A stretch of DNA of 64,000 nt from Heracleum sosnowskyi (Eukaryota > Streptophyta > Magnoliopsida > Apiales > Apiaceae): positions 119,250,674 through 119,314,673 of the forward strand of contig CM061243.1 in assembly GCA_030848705.1 (NCBI GenBank). Reading direction: 5' to 3'. Positions 44,049 to 58,430 of this stretch are shown one piece after another. Position 1 is the stretch's first letter. Each line of letters opens with the position of its first letter. Below the pieces are notes generated by a model. The model ran no database searches, was not told the origin of the DNA, and saw only the letters and a list, made by a program, of their open reading frames with translations. The position numbers and the translations under genes were made by a program.

Positions 44049-45720
44049 TGAAAGGCATATGCAATAGCCTATTTGTAATTTGAGGATTTTACTCAACTTA
44101 AACAAGAATGTAATAAGTAAATATTAGATTAGATGTCACAGGAATCTCAGAAGGTTTTATCAGTCAAGAGAATAAAGTTTAAAGTCATTTACTGACTTGG
44201 AGTAATTCTACACTGGAAGAAGTTCATTTATTTGATCAAGCCTCAGTGAAGTATTCAAGAAAGTGGATCAATTTAAAGTGACAGAGATTTCAGAAGTGTG
44301 ACAGGAAGCATACAGATTACAGAGTTTGTCAAAAGGATAAGAAGATGGACCACAACTTAAAGTTAAAAGATGATGAACCGTCATTGAAGTTTGTCGCTCA
44401 TGAACCAGACAGTACATCGAGTGTCAACATCAGTCAGTGGAAGTTTGTCATCAATTTCAGTGGTTCTCTGATTTAGTATTAAATCTCTTTTAATTTATTA
44501 TATATGTTAATTAATTTAATCTATAAATTAATTCCATCAGAATTAATTTATTCCTTAAATTAATTAAACTAGAAGTTAATTAATTTAAACTATAAATTAA
44601 TTCCGGAATTAATTTATTCCTTAAATTAATTAAACTAGAAATTAATTAATTTAATCTATAAATTAATTCACTCAGAATTAATTTATTTGTTAAATAAATT
44701 AATTCAATAAATTAAATTAGAATTAATTCTAAACTAGTAGTACTATCAAAGTACACTTGTAGTACTATCCTTAGTTAATACTACCAATTTATTTAGTAGT
44801 ACTATGAACTCATTTTATGAAAGGGCGTACATTTTTTACTTAACAAAAGTTGGTTGACTTTTGTTATAAAAAGAAAGTGGCGTACATCTTTTAAAAGTGA
44901 GACAAAAAAAATAGACTTTAATTAATTCTCTTTTAATTAATTTACTTTTATTGGTTAATTTATTTATTAAATTAATTCTATAAGAATTAATTTATTATGT
45001 AAATTAATTAGTAAGGTAATTAATTTAGAGTTAATTAAAAGCTATTAATACTAGTAGTACTATCTAAATATACTAGTAGTACTATCCTTGGTTAGTACTA
45101 CCAATACATTAGATAGTACTACCGAGAGTAGTACTTGTAGTATTTAATAGGAAATGACGTACATGTTTAAAAGAAAAGGTAGTTGACTTTTGTTTTGAAG
45201 TGAAAAACAAAAGGCGTACAAAAGTGGATCAAAAATCAAGCAGAAGCAAGAGAAGAAAAAAAGACATAACATTACATTCCATTTTTCTCTCTGTCTTCTT
45301 CAACCAACCAACTGTCGGAGCTCAAATCTTTTACAGTAAATCATTTCTAGCATTATTGTTAAATCCAAACCACTAGAAGTTATTTACTTGTACTTGCTTG
45401 ATTATCTAGCGGATCATTATCCCTAGAATTTGATCTCGAACTAGTTTTTACTATTCGATCTTTTTATTACAAAAATAGATAAATTCATGTCGAACTTATT
45501 CTAGATTTGTTTTAAATAGTTTGAGATTCAAACCTTGTAATCTGTACTGTATTTGTAACACCCTTCAAGTTTAATATAAATTATATTTAACTTGAATTTT
45601 GTTTCATTTCATTCCGCACTTATTTGTTCTTGAATTGTTAAATCACGAACCGAACAAATTCGATAAAACGGTACAGTTTGTATTCAACCCCCCCTTCTAC
45701 AAACATATCAGGACCTAACA
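44049..45720 (+). repeat. 3' LTR of Copia copy 2
   Basis: 1672 bp including the extra 23 bp near 45065, shared with the A 3' LTR. Confidence 0.93.
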
Positions 45721-45876
45721 TCCTTTTTTGTTGAAAAATCACAAAAATGCCATCCTTTACAATTTATGCAATAAAATAAATAAATTTGAGTAGCTTTAAG
45801 GAGTTGAACCTCTAACCTTCTCATCAGAGGTTTATGTCATAACCACTTGTGCTAGATTGATATTTGAGCTTAAATT
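45721..45876 (-). mobile_element. SINE-like repeat, minus strand, split by Copia copy 2
   Basis: Paralogue of 20667-20822; its other part lies at 36979-37017. Confidence 0.55.
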
Positions 45877-46843
45877 AAAAATCTTATTAGATTACCCACG
45901 TTTTTTATTATTATCCTATTTTTCTTTTAACTTTTGTGTAAATAAAATGTTGATTTATATTATTTATATAAAACTATTTTTTTGGTTTTATGTATAAATA
46001 CATATTCAATCATCTTTCTTAAAATTTAAATTATGTTTAATTTTTTTTGATTTAACATAGATCAATTATATTGTTAGTTGTTACAATGTATACTTCTATA
46101 TAATACAACATATCTTATGACACATAATTATATATGGTGACGATTTTAAAATATTCAAACAACATGTGAACTACTAATATGTAATTTAACAAAATCAAGT
46201 CACTCGATTCGATTTTAGTCGGTTCAGATTAGCATATTTTGATAATTCGCAACGTACATCTATATCTACTTCTTATGTTAAAAGTCGACCAAGGGCAAAA
46301 TATGCCAAAAAATGATAGTGAATTTAATATTTTATCCTTGTATTTATAAAAATTACAGAAATGATCTTTTCAGTGTTTAAATTAAAAGGGGTTGAATTTG
46401 TGTGGCCATTGAAAATCGAACTATTTTCTCCTTATATAAATTTATTTTCATTATCAACGGTACTACATGGAGTTTTGAGTTTACTCTAAAAATATTATTA
46501 GATAAAGCGTATTGTCTCTTCATATTTTCTTTTAATAATTTAACTTTTGAGTGACCAACATGTTATTTTATATTATTTATATAACATGACGATTTCTTTT
46601 TTAATTTTAACTTTTCAATAAATGAAATGTTAGTTCATATCATTTATACAACTCCATATTTTTTAGCTTTCGTATTTTTATGTATACAGTAATGTATTCA
46701 ATTATCTTTAAAAAAATTACTCCACTTATATTTTTTTGACTAAATATCAATTAGGTTGTTAATTGTTATATGATTTATATTTTTATATAATAATATGTTA
46801 CTTATTATATTTTATATGGAATGTTAAGGTGTTAATACATAAA
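45848..46843. other. AT-rich stretch, no gene seen (unit C)
   Basis: Nearly identical to 20794-21789 and more distant from 1081-2077. Confidence 0.6.
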
Positions 46844-46872
46844 CTAGCATGAAAACCCGTGCAAGGCACGGG
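46844..46872 (-). mobile_element. Helitron 3' terminus, minus strand (unit C)
   Basis: Same hairpin (46856-46872) and CTAG (46844-46847) as at 2078 and 21790. Confidence 0.7.
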
Positions 46873-48316
46873 TCACTATCTAGCATAATTATTTTAACTT
46901 CTAAGTAGTTCGGTGTTTATGATAATTTATAGATAGTTTGACAGACATTTTATTGTGGGTACAAAAGCTGGACTTGATCTCTGTAGTGAGATAGTTAGCG
47001 TTGAAAATTATCCTTGGTTGAGGTGTTTTTGAGTTAAGAAATGAGTAAATTCGATACTTATGATATTTATTATGTGTAAGATCTATGTCAAAATATGATT
47101 ATCTCACATACAAGACATTAACCTACACGATTTTACTATTTTAGCTCATTGAGCGAATGATACATTTTCTTGTTTGTGAAATGTAATTTGCATTGTAGAA
47201 TGTGTACAATGAAACATTTTCTTGTTTGTGAAATATAATTTCCATTGTAGAATGTGTATATGCATAATATTAAAATTTAATATATAATGAATTTTCTAGT
47301 ATGTTCACGTGAATTAAGTACATTCCAATCAAATCAATGAGAACCGTTAGATCCACAGTCGTTAGATCTTTCCAATCAAATCAATGGGAACCGTTAAATA
47401 AAATACTACAAATTTTATATAGAGTACCTTTTATATTTTTTATAACTAAAATTTCTCTTTTCTAACAACATTATATATCTATACTATTATATAATAGACG
47501 GAACAATAAAAGTTTGGTTGGTAGTCTGGTCCACCATGGTTTGTTCACTCATTTCACAACCGTTAGATATTTCCAATCAAATTAATGAGAACCGTTAGAT
47601 AAAATACTAAAAATATTATATAGATTACCTTTTATATTGTGTATAACTAAAAATATTATATAGAGTACCTTTTATATTTTTTCAACTAATTTTTTTCATA
47701 TAAGTTTTACAAATAAGGACAAAATAGAAATTAATTAGAACCATTAGATAAAATCCTAAAAATATTATATAGAGTACCTTTTATATTTTTTATAACTAAA
47801 AATATTATATGGAATACCTTTTATATTTTTTCAATAGTTAAATTATCTCACATATAATAATATTATGTTAATCAATATAATAATAGATACCAAATACTGC
47901 TCTACTCACGCGACACACACACATACATATAATGTGTTTGATAGAGAACACGTGTGACTGAATAGTGCAATGGTAGGAAGATGAACAAATTATTGCATAA
48001 ACCTAAGTTGGATTCCATTCATTAACAATTTTTTTTTTTAAAAAGTAAACACATGGGAAATTTAAATATTTTAAATTAAATAAAATGTCTTGCCAATTTA
48101 GATTAGATTAAATGTCTCATGAATCATTGATTTTATTGGGCTATAATAAAACAGATATATAATAATAATATTATCAAACATTTCTCTACTCAAGTGACAC
48201 ACATATGATGTGTGTAATTGACAACACATGTAATTGAGTGGTGTGGTGGTAAGAGAAGGTGCAAATTATTGTATAGACCCAAGTTTGAATCCACCCAACA
48301 ACAATTTTTTAAAAAA

Positions 48317-49863
48317 CTAGGAATATACCCGTGCTTCGCACACGGTGACATTTTATACTTTTAATTTTAGTAATTATCTTTGCTGAGATATCATGTTTAT
48401 ATATATGTTTAGAGAAGTTTATATTACATGCCAAGTAAACCAATAACAGGAGATAATGGTCATTATTTTGCTCAGAGTTCTCTAAGATAAAACAGAAACA
48501 AATAGAACTCAGTGGCACTAATATTTGAATGTCTAGTGCTCATCACTGCTCCAGAGTTTATATTAGTATATTTTTTGTACTAATAAAATTCTGACCTAAC
48601 ACCTAAACATATCATGCTTTAGTATGAAACTGGTAGGTTTGAACTACCAACTATTTTGTTGGCATATATTACTTGGTTGAACACCTGTCAAGACTTCCAT
48701 TCAAAACTCAGGTGACAACGATATATTACAATTATATGAATCTCTATACATATTGAAACAATCATAAATGTACATAAAACTTGTATAGATATGTGGTACT
48801 ATATGCTGAGATATTCCTATTAATTTGAAATTCCAAACATAAACATAAAGAAATATAGTATACAACAGACATATCAAACACATGTATTAATATCCAAAAA
48901 AAAACACTTATATAAAAAGAGGGAGAACCAATAACATAAAACAACCAAATCACCAATAAATTGTATATCTCTGTTTAAATAATTATAATTTAAATAATTA
49001 GATATATACATACCTGGATAAACGATTTAATCCTTTTTTGTGAACTGATTTAAGCTTCTTCTTCATTATCATCATCATCATCATCATCATCATCATCTAC
49101 ATAAGCCAGACAAATATAAAGTAAACAAAAAATATATATAAACACATAAATCAACAGAAACATAAACAATTAAAACAAACATCAATAGTGAAATCATGAA
49201 AGAGAGAGATACTGAAAATGAAGAAAGAGAAAAGATAGAATAACCGAAAAAAATGAGGTACTGAATTCATATATGTTTGATATAAGATTTTTTAATTAAG
49301 AAATATAATCATTTGAATTTAAAAATAGATAACACCATTCATGTCATGATTTGTGGGATTGTTAAAAATTTTGAATTTGGTGTTTAATTGTGAGTGTATA
49401 TAGCAAGATTTGTGGGATTGTGTTGAATGAGTATAGCTTGTACGTTAAAACAATCGAATCACAACTGGATCCTTAATTAATCCATATTACAATGAAAGAT
49501 AGCGTATATTGGGAAGCTGAGTTACATGTGGAAAGTCCGTTAACCCGCTTAGACATGGAAATCATAAAATAGCATCCCATATATGCATATTCAAATCTTA
49601 AAAATCCCACAATTTTAGCTAATTTTCAAATCAAATTGATTATATGGATATGCTGATTATCACACGGGTCTTGTCATTGATATTATGCTTTTCAAAATTC
49701 AAATCCATGATTTTTCGTCATTTTCTCTTTTTATTTACTCTTTAAGAATATTTATTGAATCTCAATTCTCTTCCTCTTTACCGTGTTTTTACTTTTATTC
49801 TACAGAACAATTCATGTTTTGTGTATGTATACCATGTTAATATTTATTTTTAGTAGATTCAAG

Positions 49864-49918
<55 letters not shown>

Positions 49919-52900
49919 CATGTCCCTTAATTTCAGGTAACTTTACTGAGTTAACCTCGTGATTTTTTTCTCATATATATAAATAAAATGTTTATCATAT
50001 CTCCATTTTTCACATAATATAAATAAAGGATTAAGCCATAAAAAGCAAATGTTAAAACAAACGAAAATCTTAATTCACATTGAAGTAAATTTAAGGTATA
50101 TTCACCCATTTTGTATAAATGACCCACTAAACTTTGGTACCTTATTTGTTCTAAAATTATCAAATACTCCCCCCGTCCCCATCAATTCTTTACATTCAGG
50201 TTGAGCACGGAGGTTAAGAAAAAGTGTAATTTAGTGAAGAAAAATAAAAAAAAGTGAGTAAAGTGGTGGGACCAATCAATATTTAATGTATAAAGTGGGG
50301 ATAACGGGGGGAAGTAGTGGATGTAGTTAATTTTTATATTATAAAACTTTACTATTTTAGGAAACTTTTGGAATGTAAAGAATTGAGAGGGATATCTCAA
50401 AAAGGAAAGTGTAAATAAATGAGAGGGACATGGGGAGTATATCGCTGCATTGAAATTGTAGCATAAACATAATATAACATAGAGAAGAAGATATACAAAA
50501 AAGTTTGTGCTAAATTTTCCTTGCAGTCACGGTGTCTCATTTTTCTAGAATTGTATAACCGAAGAGAAAGACTAAAAATCAAATTAAAATAATTGAAGAA
50601 CTAACTTCAAATTCTAAAAAATAAACTATAATATGTATAATACATGAAAAAGACACATATTAAAAAAATTAGAGTAAAATATTTGTAATTATTGAAATTT
50701 AAACGTCAATTCTCTTTTAATCCAAACATCAATTCTCTTTTTGCACGATTATCATTTCAGTTGACTACGGACTATTCTGCACATTACTAACTTGGCTTTA
50801 ACGTTATAAATATAACACCTTAAAAGGGTCTCATTATGGGTTTGGCACATTTTAATTTGACTGCCTCCTCCGGTTTCTCTATATCTTTTATATATATCAA
50901 CCAAATATAAATGGGTAACTATTAATAAATGTAGTGCAATGAAGTCAATCACAAACTGAAAACTATAACATTACAGAATATAAACTTGTCTAGATTATAA
51001 ACGGTGTAACTATTAAATGAAAAATAGAGGAAAAACAATATTTAATTTACTTATCTTTCAACCTTCTTATCGCAGTCATCTGCACCTTAAAAGAATCTAT
51101 GTGCGTAAAAGATGAGGATTAATTAAAAATAAAAAACATGATTTCAAAGATATCAAAAAAATTTAGTCAGACTTTATAAAAGCTCCAAGAATAATACACT
51201 TCACCACTTAATTTGACTAATTGTAAGACTTGCATCAATTATGACCTAATCCATTTCTTTGTTTAGAAACCTAAAGCTAACATATATACGTGTTAGTGAT
51301 TCGTATGATCACAATGACAATATCCCGAGAATGGAAACAAAGAACATACCTAACATGAGAATAGAACATGAGGTATTGTGTCTAAAATCATGTTCAAGTA
51401 GTTTCTAATAGTTGGTTTTGTCAATCCAAGTACAGTCATACCCATACCAGTTAATCTTGTGAAACCTAGACATTAACTAATAATGTAGTGATTTACTACC
51501 TAAGATAGAAACTATATGTTATAATTTTTTACAAACATCCTTGGCACATGATCTATAAACATCAATCCATGGCTAGAGCTAAATACTCATATTTTTACTA
51601 TTTGTCCAAGAATTTAACACACTGATGAGGTGGAAATTGTGTTAGCAAAAAATGATAGTGTGTCACACGATTCTTAAAATGTTAAAACTTAAAAATTGAT
51701 GTTCATGTCACATTATTCTTAAAATTTCAAAATCAAGAATATTATAGCGTATACATTAGAAACAACTGAGTGCATGTTTAAATATAGATTTAGATAATCG
51801 CCAAATTCTATTAAAGATCAATTGGCTATCAAATATGTATCATCTTTTCTTTGCAATTTTTGATATATGTACCTTGTACTAAAATGACAACATGTATAGG
51901 CTATTTTGTTCATTATAGTGCTTAACCACGCAACTCTCAACATTAACTTCATTTCAACTTCGATAACACGTACTTCGCTTATCGGCTAATTCATCCACTA
52001 CTCCGTTCTTATTGCCATGGAAGACCTAAAGAAAGCCAAGTTGAGGAGAACTTTAAAAAATAACAAAAAAAATCGAGGAAGTCATCTATACAAATTGAGA
52101 GTACTGGTCTTAATCTTAGACACAAAATTTGCTAACTACTTCTTAATTTTCTGTAAACATAAATAACACATATAAACCATTGGTGTAAATCCTCTTCATC
52201 AGTGTGTGTGTTTGTGTGTCTGTGTGTCAGTGTGCGTGTATACATGTGGTCGTGTGCATTTCAGACAATTTTATACATGTAATTGGTATGTGCTCCGATG
52301 TTTTTGCATCTGCTGCTTCAAGGCTCTCAAAACTTTGTACCTGTTTATTTTTAATATGTTGCAAGATATTTCGTTGCAATGTCATATAAAAAGAAAGGCG
52401 TAGAGTTGGATAAAAGAATTAAATTCACTTATACATGCTAATCACTATGGGATACTATACCACAGATTTACTAATATATCCAGAAAAACAAAATTGGAGA
52501 TTAATAATTAGAATCAATGTCTAAAAACACATCAAAATAGAAAACTTAAATATATTTAAAAGGTATTCAGATCCTACAAAATTGTAGTGGAGACTTGAGC
52601 GTACCTTAAATCTTAGTTAACATAATAACATATACACATAACCAATCAAAATGATCGTAGACAAAAACAACACTACAACCCTCTAAGCCATCAACTGCAA
52701 TATAATTAAACCCATCAACCTCCACCACAACCTCCAAAGCCATCTAACTCCCATGCATTCCTCTAAAATCTGAAAAATTCTAAATTTGCCTATTGTCGGT
52801 AGCTGATTTACCTTTGTATTCAGACGTTTTGAAGGTATTAGAGAAGTTTATATTACATGTCAAGTAAACCAATAACAGGAGATAATGGTCATTGTTTTGC

Positions 52901-54884
52901 TCAGATTTCTCTAAGATAAAACATAAACAAATAGAACTCAGTGGCACTAATATTTGAATGTCTAGTGCTCATCACTGCTCCGGAGTTATATTAGTATTTT
53001 TTTGTACTAATAAAATTCTGACCTAACACCTAAACATATCATGCTTTAGTATGAAACTGGTAGGTTTGAACTACCAACTATTTTGTTGGCATATATTACT
53101 TGGTTGAACACCTGTCAAGATTTCCATTCAAAACTCATGTGACAACGATATATATATTACAATTATATGAATCTCTATACATATTGAAATAATCATAAAT
53201 GTACATAAAACTTGTATAGATATGTGGTACTATATGCTGAGATATTCCTATTAATTTGAAATTCCAAACATAAACATAAAGAAATATAGTATACAACAGA
53301 CATATCAAACACATGTATTAATATCCAAAAAAACACACTAATATAAAAAGAGGGAGAACCAATAACATAAAACAACCAAATCACCAATAAATTATATATC
53401 TCTGTTTAAATAATTATAATTTAAATAATTATATATATACATACCTGGATAAACGATTTAATCCCTGTTTGTGAACTGATTTAAGCTTCTTCTTCTTTAT
53501 CATCATCATCATCTACATAAGCCAGACAAATATAAAGTAAACAAAATATTTATATAAACACATAAATCAACAGAAACATAAACATAAACAATTAAAACAA
53601 ACATCAATAGTGAAATCATGAAAGAGAGAGATACTGAAGATGAAGAAAGAGAAAAGATAGAATAACCAAAAAAAATGAGGTACTGAATTCATATATGTTT
53701 GATATAAGATTTTTTAATTAAGAAATATAATCATTTGAATTTAAAAATAGATAACACCATTCATGTCATGATTTGTGGGATTGTTAAATTTTTTGAATTA
53801 GAAGTTTAATTGTGAGTGTATATAGCAAGATTTATGGGATTATGTTGAAAGAGTATAACATGTATGTTAAAACAATCGAATCACAACTGGATCCTTAATT
53901 AACCCATATTACAATGAAAGATAGTGTATATTGAGAAGCTGAGTTATATGTGGAAAGTCTATTAACCCGCTTAGACATGGAAATCATAAAATAGCATACC
54001 ATATATGCATATTCAAATCTTAAAAATCCCACAATTTTAGCTAATTTTCAAATCAAATTGATTACATGGATATGCTGATTATCACATGGGTCTTGTCATT
54101 GATCTTATCCTTTTCAAAATTCAAATCCATGATTTTTCGTCATCTTCTTTTTTTATTTACTCTCTAAGAATATTTATTGAATCTCAATTCTCTTCCTCTT
54201 TACCGTGTTCTTACTTTTATTCTACGGAACAATTCATGTTTTGTGTATGTATATCATGTTTATATATGTTTATATATGTGTGTGATATTTATTGTGCAGG
54301 TATAAGTATATAGAGTGACCTGATTAACAAATATACACGTTATATTAACACAAAATACATTCCGTAAATAAAAGTAAAAATGAGATAAAAGAGACAAAGA
54401 AAGAGAAAAGAGAGAATTGCCGAAGAAAATGAGATATTGAATTCATATACGTTTGATATAAAATTTGGTAATCAACAAATATAATCATTTGAATTTTGAA
54501 AATAGATAACACCACTCCTGGCATGATTTGTGGGAGAAATATAATCATTTAAATTTTGAAAATAGATAACACCATTCATGGCATGATTTGTGGGATTGTT
54601 AAGATTTTTGAATTGAAAATTTAATTTTGTGTGTGTGTATATCGCAAGATTTGTGGGATTATGTTGTTGAATGAGTATAGCCTGTATGTTAAAACAATCG
54701 GATCACAACTGGATCCTTAATTAACCCATATTACAATGAAAAATAACATATATTAGGAAGCTGGGTTACATTTGGATAGTCCGTTAACCCGTTTAGACAT
54801 GGGAATTTACAAGAACAACCCTATTTTAGGGACAATATAGTAAATTCTTTGGAACTCTTCACTAGCAAGAATTTAGTTTTATGA
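48317..54884 (-). mobile_element. Non-autonomous Helitron, 6568 bp (unit C)
   Basis: Same ends and site as 23263-29807. It is 23 bp longer: 13 more TA units (49865-49915) and one fewer ATC unit (10, near 49068-49097). The Stowaway MITE is at 50167-50437 and the internal duplication at 48410-49838 and 52849-54260. Confidence 0.92.
50167..50437. mobile_element. Stowaway-like MITE (unit C)
   Basis: 271 bp with CTCCCCCCGTCCC ends and TA on both sides, as at 25090-25360. Confidence 0.85.
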
Positions 54885-55102
54885 TAGTAAACACAAGGGC
54901 AATTTGGACATTTCAAATGCATTAAAATGTCTTGCCAATTTAAATTGAATAAAATGTGCCACCAATTATTGCCCCATGTTGGGCTATTATCAATAGAAAG
55001 ATATAATATTAAAATCTATAAGTAACATATTGTCAGTTACTTCTATTATTTAAAAATAGATTTTAAGTTGCACACGTCATTGTAAAAATTGGGAATCAGT
55101 GT

Positions 55103-55665
55103 TAGGGGTTGTTCATGGGTTGGAAGAATTTTTACAGCTCGACCCAGTTATATTATTTTGACTTTCTTTTACCCAACCCGCAAAATATAAATTTGCAACC
55201 CAACCCTACTTATAAGTTATAATACATTAGTTTGGGTTAGGTTGCATTAGTCAGAATGGTTTAAATAATTTTATTAAAAAAATAAATATTATACAATATC
55301 TCTCATTTGAAAAATCTAAGTAAATTAAAACATGCATAACTTACAATTTAGTGTTAATATTTTATTTTTGGATAATTATAATTTCAATAATATAATTATG
55401 TACACATATATCAATAAATGTCAGTATGATATATTATCTAATGTATGGTTGTATGTACAATATAAATATATATTTAAATATCAAACAAAATTTGTAAGTT
55501 AAATCGGATTGACCGAAAATTATAAATTTCATACCCAACCCATTTAAATTAGTTTGAAATGTTTTTAACCCAATTAAGTATCGAGTTTTCTTCTATCGGC
55601 TTGGTCGGCCAAAAATAGGGTTGTGTTGGTTCGGTGATCAGGTTGGTAAGCCGTAAACATCCTTA
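55103..55665. mobile_element. hAT-like MITE (unit C)
   Basis: Paralogue of 3768-4330, 563 bp. Confidence 0.6.
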
Positions 55666-56377
55666 ATCGGAGTATTCAACTGAGCCACCGTTCAGGATGA
55701 TTATAGATTTTATGATGTGATCACGGTATAGTATTACATATGTGACGAACTTATATTTTTTTACAAGTATACTGTTATTTCATTAAATACACATAAGTTT
55801 AGATACGTCCATATTATATATGGACAACTGTACTAAAATTATCATTGATATTATAATTAATTATTAGATTTTATAAAATGCATTTCACATCATTTAAAAT
55901 GAAAAAATAATTTTGGCAAATAAAAGTAATAATTTGATCTTTGTCTTATAGAAATTTATTCAAATTTTGTGAAATTTTATTAAATTAAAAAAAAGTTAAA
56001 AGAATTTGCATAAAAATAAAAGATAAATTCAAAATATTATCATTTTCTATATTTTTAAGTACAAAACTATTCCGATATCTATACATGTTCATGCGAGAAA
56101 TTATTTCAGTATATTAGCAGGCCCGTGCCTCGCACGGGCTATTACGCTAGTATATATATAAACTACATCAGTCAAACATAATTGATATCTATTTAATTGA
56201 AAAAATATAAGTGTATTAAATTTTTTGCAAAGATGATTGAATAAATAGTTACATATAATTCGAAAACCAAGAATATGGTATATAAATAATACAAATAACA
56301 TTTTATATACTTATAAAGTTATATTAAAAAAGAATAAAAGGAGATGATGTAGTTTATCTTGTATGAATTTTAAAATA

Positions 56378-56563
56378 CACTCAAAAATCAATGTAACACA
56401 ATTGTTAAGACATGGACTTCGTAAGAGAAGGTCATGAGTTCAATTCCAAATAAGTACAAAAATTCATTCATTTTTATCATAAATTATAGAGTGTCATTTT
56501 TGTGATTTTTCATCAAATAAGAGTAAAATTATAATTTCACAGACATTTTATTGGGACAATTTA
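56378..56563 (+). mobile_element. SINE-like repeat (unit C)
   Basis: Paralogue of 5040-5225 with the B-type substitutions. Confidence 0.5.
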
Positions 56564-56650
56564 CCTCTTATCACAATACCCCACATATGTCAAATGAAAT
56601 CACGATTATTTAAAAATTTAACACCCCCACGGATGTCAAATGAAACCACA

Positions 56651-57281
56651 ATTACTTAGAAACTTAACACAATGCAGAGCTTACTCGCTGGCAAGAATTA
56701 TAATAAAATAAGGGGAACGTTAATCCTTTGCTACTAGACTTGATAAACAATTAACACAATCTGAAACAATTAACACTAATTTCAAGTGATCTGCAACAAG
56801 ATAAATTTTGTCAAAACAAACAAATTGGACAAGGAACGGTTCGACGAAAGTTGATTTCGGCCTTGTAAAAACTTGTCTTGGAGCACAACAATGCATTTTT
56901 GTATCTTCAAACTCATTTGGATTCAAGGTAGTCAAGGTAAAACAACCTGCGAATTGTTGTCTTTCAGACAAACATAAGCCATAAGCTATATTGATTTTCT
57001 CTGAACAATCAGAAACGATAGAACAAGTATCTGGGCCAATTCACGGAAACCATAGTTTTAGTGTTTCACATCAAATATTCACAAACACGTTTTACCAATT
57101 ACCTCAACATTTGTACCATCACTTTCAAACACAAACACAAACACATTTCAAACCAGAATTAGGAGGTTCTAAACCATAACACAGTGATGTGATACTGTCT
57201 TTACCATTCACAAACACGTTTTACATAAAATTCCAAATCAAGTCGAACAGAAATTTAAAATTTTAAGCAGGGCTCAAAACA
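56651..57281 (-). other. 3' flank of polyubiquitin C
   Basis: Equals 6521-7150. The Helitron target site on its left edge is empty, as in B. Confidence 0.55.
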
Positions 57282-58430
57282 CTAAAACACACCACCGCGG
57301 AGACGCAGAACAAGGTGAAGTGTGGACTCTTTCTGAATGTTGTAGTCGGCCAAAGTCCTCCCATCTTCCAACTGCTTCCCAGCAAAGATCAACCTCTGCT
57401 GATCTGGTGGGATCCCCTCCTTGTCCTGGATCTTTGCCTTCACATTATCAATCGTATCCGAGCTTTCAACCTCCAGGGTAATGGTCTTACCGGTCAAAGT
57501 CTTGACAAATATCTGCATCCCTCCTCTGAGACGGAGCACCAAGTGGAGGGTAGATTCCTTCTGGATATTGTAGTCTGCGAGTGTACGACCATCCTCAAGC
57601 TGCTTGCCAGCAAAAATCAGCCTCTGCTGGTCTGGTGGAATACCTTCTTTGTCCTGAATTTTTGCTTTAACATTATCAATGGTGTCTGAGCTCTCCACCT
57701 CCAGGGTGATAGTCTTTCCTGTCAAAGTCTTCACAAATATCTGCATTCCTCCCCTCAGCCTTAACACCAAATGGAGTGTCGACTCCTTCTGGATGTTGTA
57801 ATCAGCCAGAGTCCTCCCATCCTCCAACTGCTTACCAGCAAAGATCAACCTTTGCTGGTCAGGAGGGATTCCCTCCTTGTCTTGAATTTTCGCCTTCACA
57901 TTGTCAATTGTATCCGAGCTTTCTACTTCCAAGGTAATCGTCTTCCCAGTGAGAGTCTTTACAAAGATTTGCATGCCACCACGTAGACGGAGCACCAAGT
58001 GAAGGGTTGATTCCTTCTGGATGTTGTAGTCAGCAAGTGTGCGACCATCTTCGAGCTGCTTACCAGCAAAAATGAGCCTCTGCTGGTCTGGGGGAATACC
58101 CTCCTTGTCCTGGATCTTAGCTTTGACATTATCAATAGTATCAGAGCTTTCAACTTCTAGGGTGATGGTCTTGCCAGTAAGAGTCTTGACAAAGATCTGC
58201 ATGCCACCACGTAGACGCAGAACCAAATGAAGGGTGGATTCCTTCTGAATATTGTAATCAGCTAGGGTACGTCCATCCTCGAGCTGCTTGCCAGCAAAGA
58301 TAAGCCTCTGCTGATCAGGAGGGATCCCTTCCTTGTCCTGAATCTTAGCTTTGACATTGTCAATAGTGTCGGAGCTTTCAACCTCAAGGGTGATGGTCTT
58401 TCCAGTAAGAGTTTTCACAAAGATTTGCAT
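57282..58430 (-). CDS. Polyubiquitin, five repeats (unit C)
   Basis: The product is 382 residues: five ubiquitins plus Val-Phe. All five repeats carry the usual Ala28; the first differs in this from genes A and B. The 3' part of the gene (57282 to about 57686) is identical to A and B. From 57687 to the ATG there are many, mostly silent, differences, and the promoter side is diverged as well. It is therefore the older second gene of the locus, and its left part and flank are what was copied into unit B. It has the same function as the other two, with intron, TATA box and heat-shock motif present. Confidence 0.98.
   Translation of the reverse strand: MQIFVKTLTGKTITLEVESSDTIDNVKAKIQDKEGIPPDQQRLIFAGKQLEDGRTLADYNIQKESTLHLVLRLRGGMQIFVKTLTGKTITLEVESSDTIDNVKAKIQDKEGIPPDQQRLIFAGKQLEDGRTLADYNIQKESTLHLVLRLRGGMQIFVKTLTGKTITLEVESSDTIDNVKAKIQDKEGIPPDQQRLIFAGKQLEDGRTLADYNIQKESTLHLVLRLRGGMQIFVKTLTGKTITLEVESSDTIDNVKAKIQDKEGIPPDQQRLIFAGKQLEDGRTLADYNIQKESTLHLVLRLRGGMQIFVKTLTGKTITLEVESSDTIDNVKAKIQDKEGIPPDQQRLIFAGKQLEDGRTLADYNIQKESTLHLVLRLRGGVF

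Larger units (their letters stand above)
37018..45720 (+). mobile_element. Defective Sirevirus-like Copia element, copy 2
   Basis: Same element, same insertion site and same TCCTT duplication (37013-37017 and 45721-45725) as at 11964-20666. It is therefore a duplicated copy of one insertion, not a second transposition. LTRs are 37018-38666 and 44049-45720. PBS is at 38669-38681 and polypurine tract at 44040-44048. Confidence 0.95.
47478..56150 (+). mobile_element. 2.1-kb Helitron interrupted by a 6.5-kb Helitron (unit C)
   Basis: 5' end TCTATACTATTAT at 47478, 3' hairpin at 56122-56138 and CTAG at 56147-56150. The inner insert is 48317-54884. Confidence 0.75.
32205..57281. repeat. 25-kb tandem duplication, copy 2 (limits approximate)
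   Basis: Second copy of the same segment. The period changes from 25054 to 25077 bp mainly because of 13 extra TA units and one missing ATC unit in the Helitron. Confidence 0.9.

Noticed and set aside
37018..45720. Independent second insertion of the same Copia element
   Set aside because: The insertion site, target duplication, internal deletions and surrounding flanks are the same as in copy 1, so it was duplicated with the 25-kb unit.
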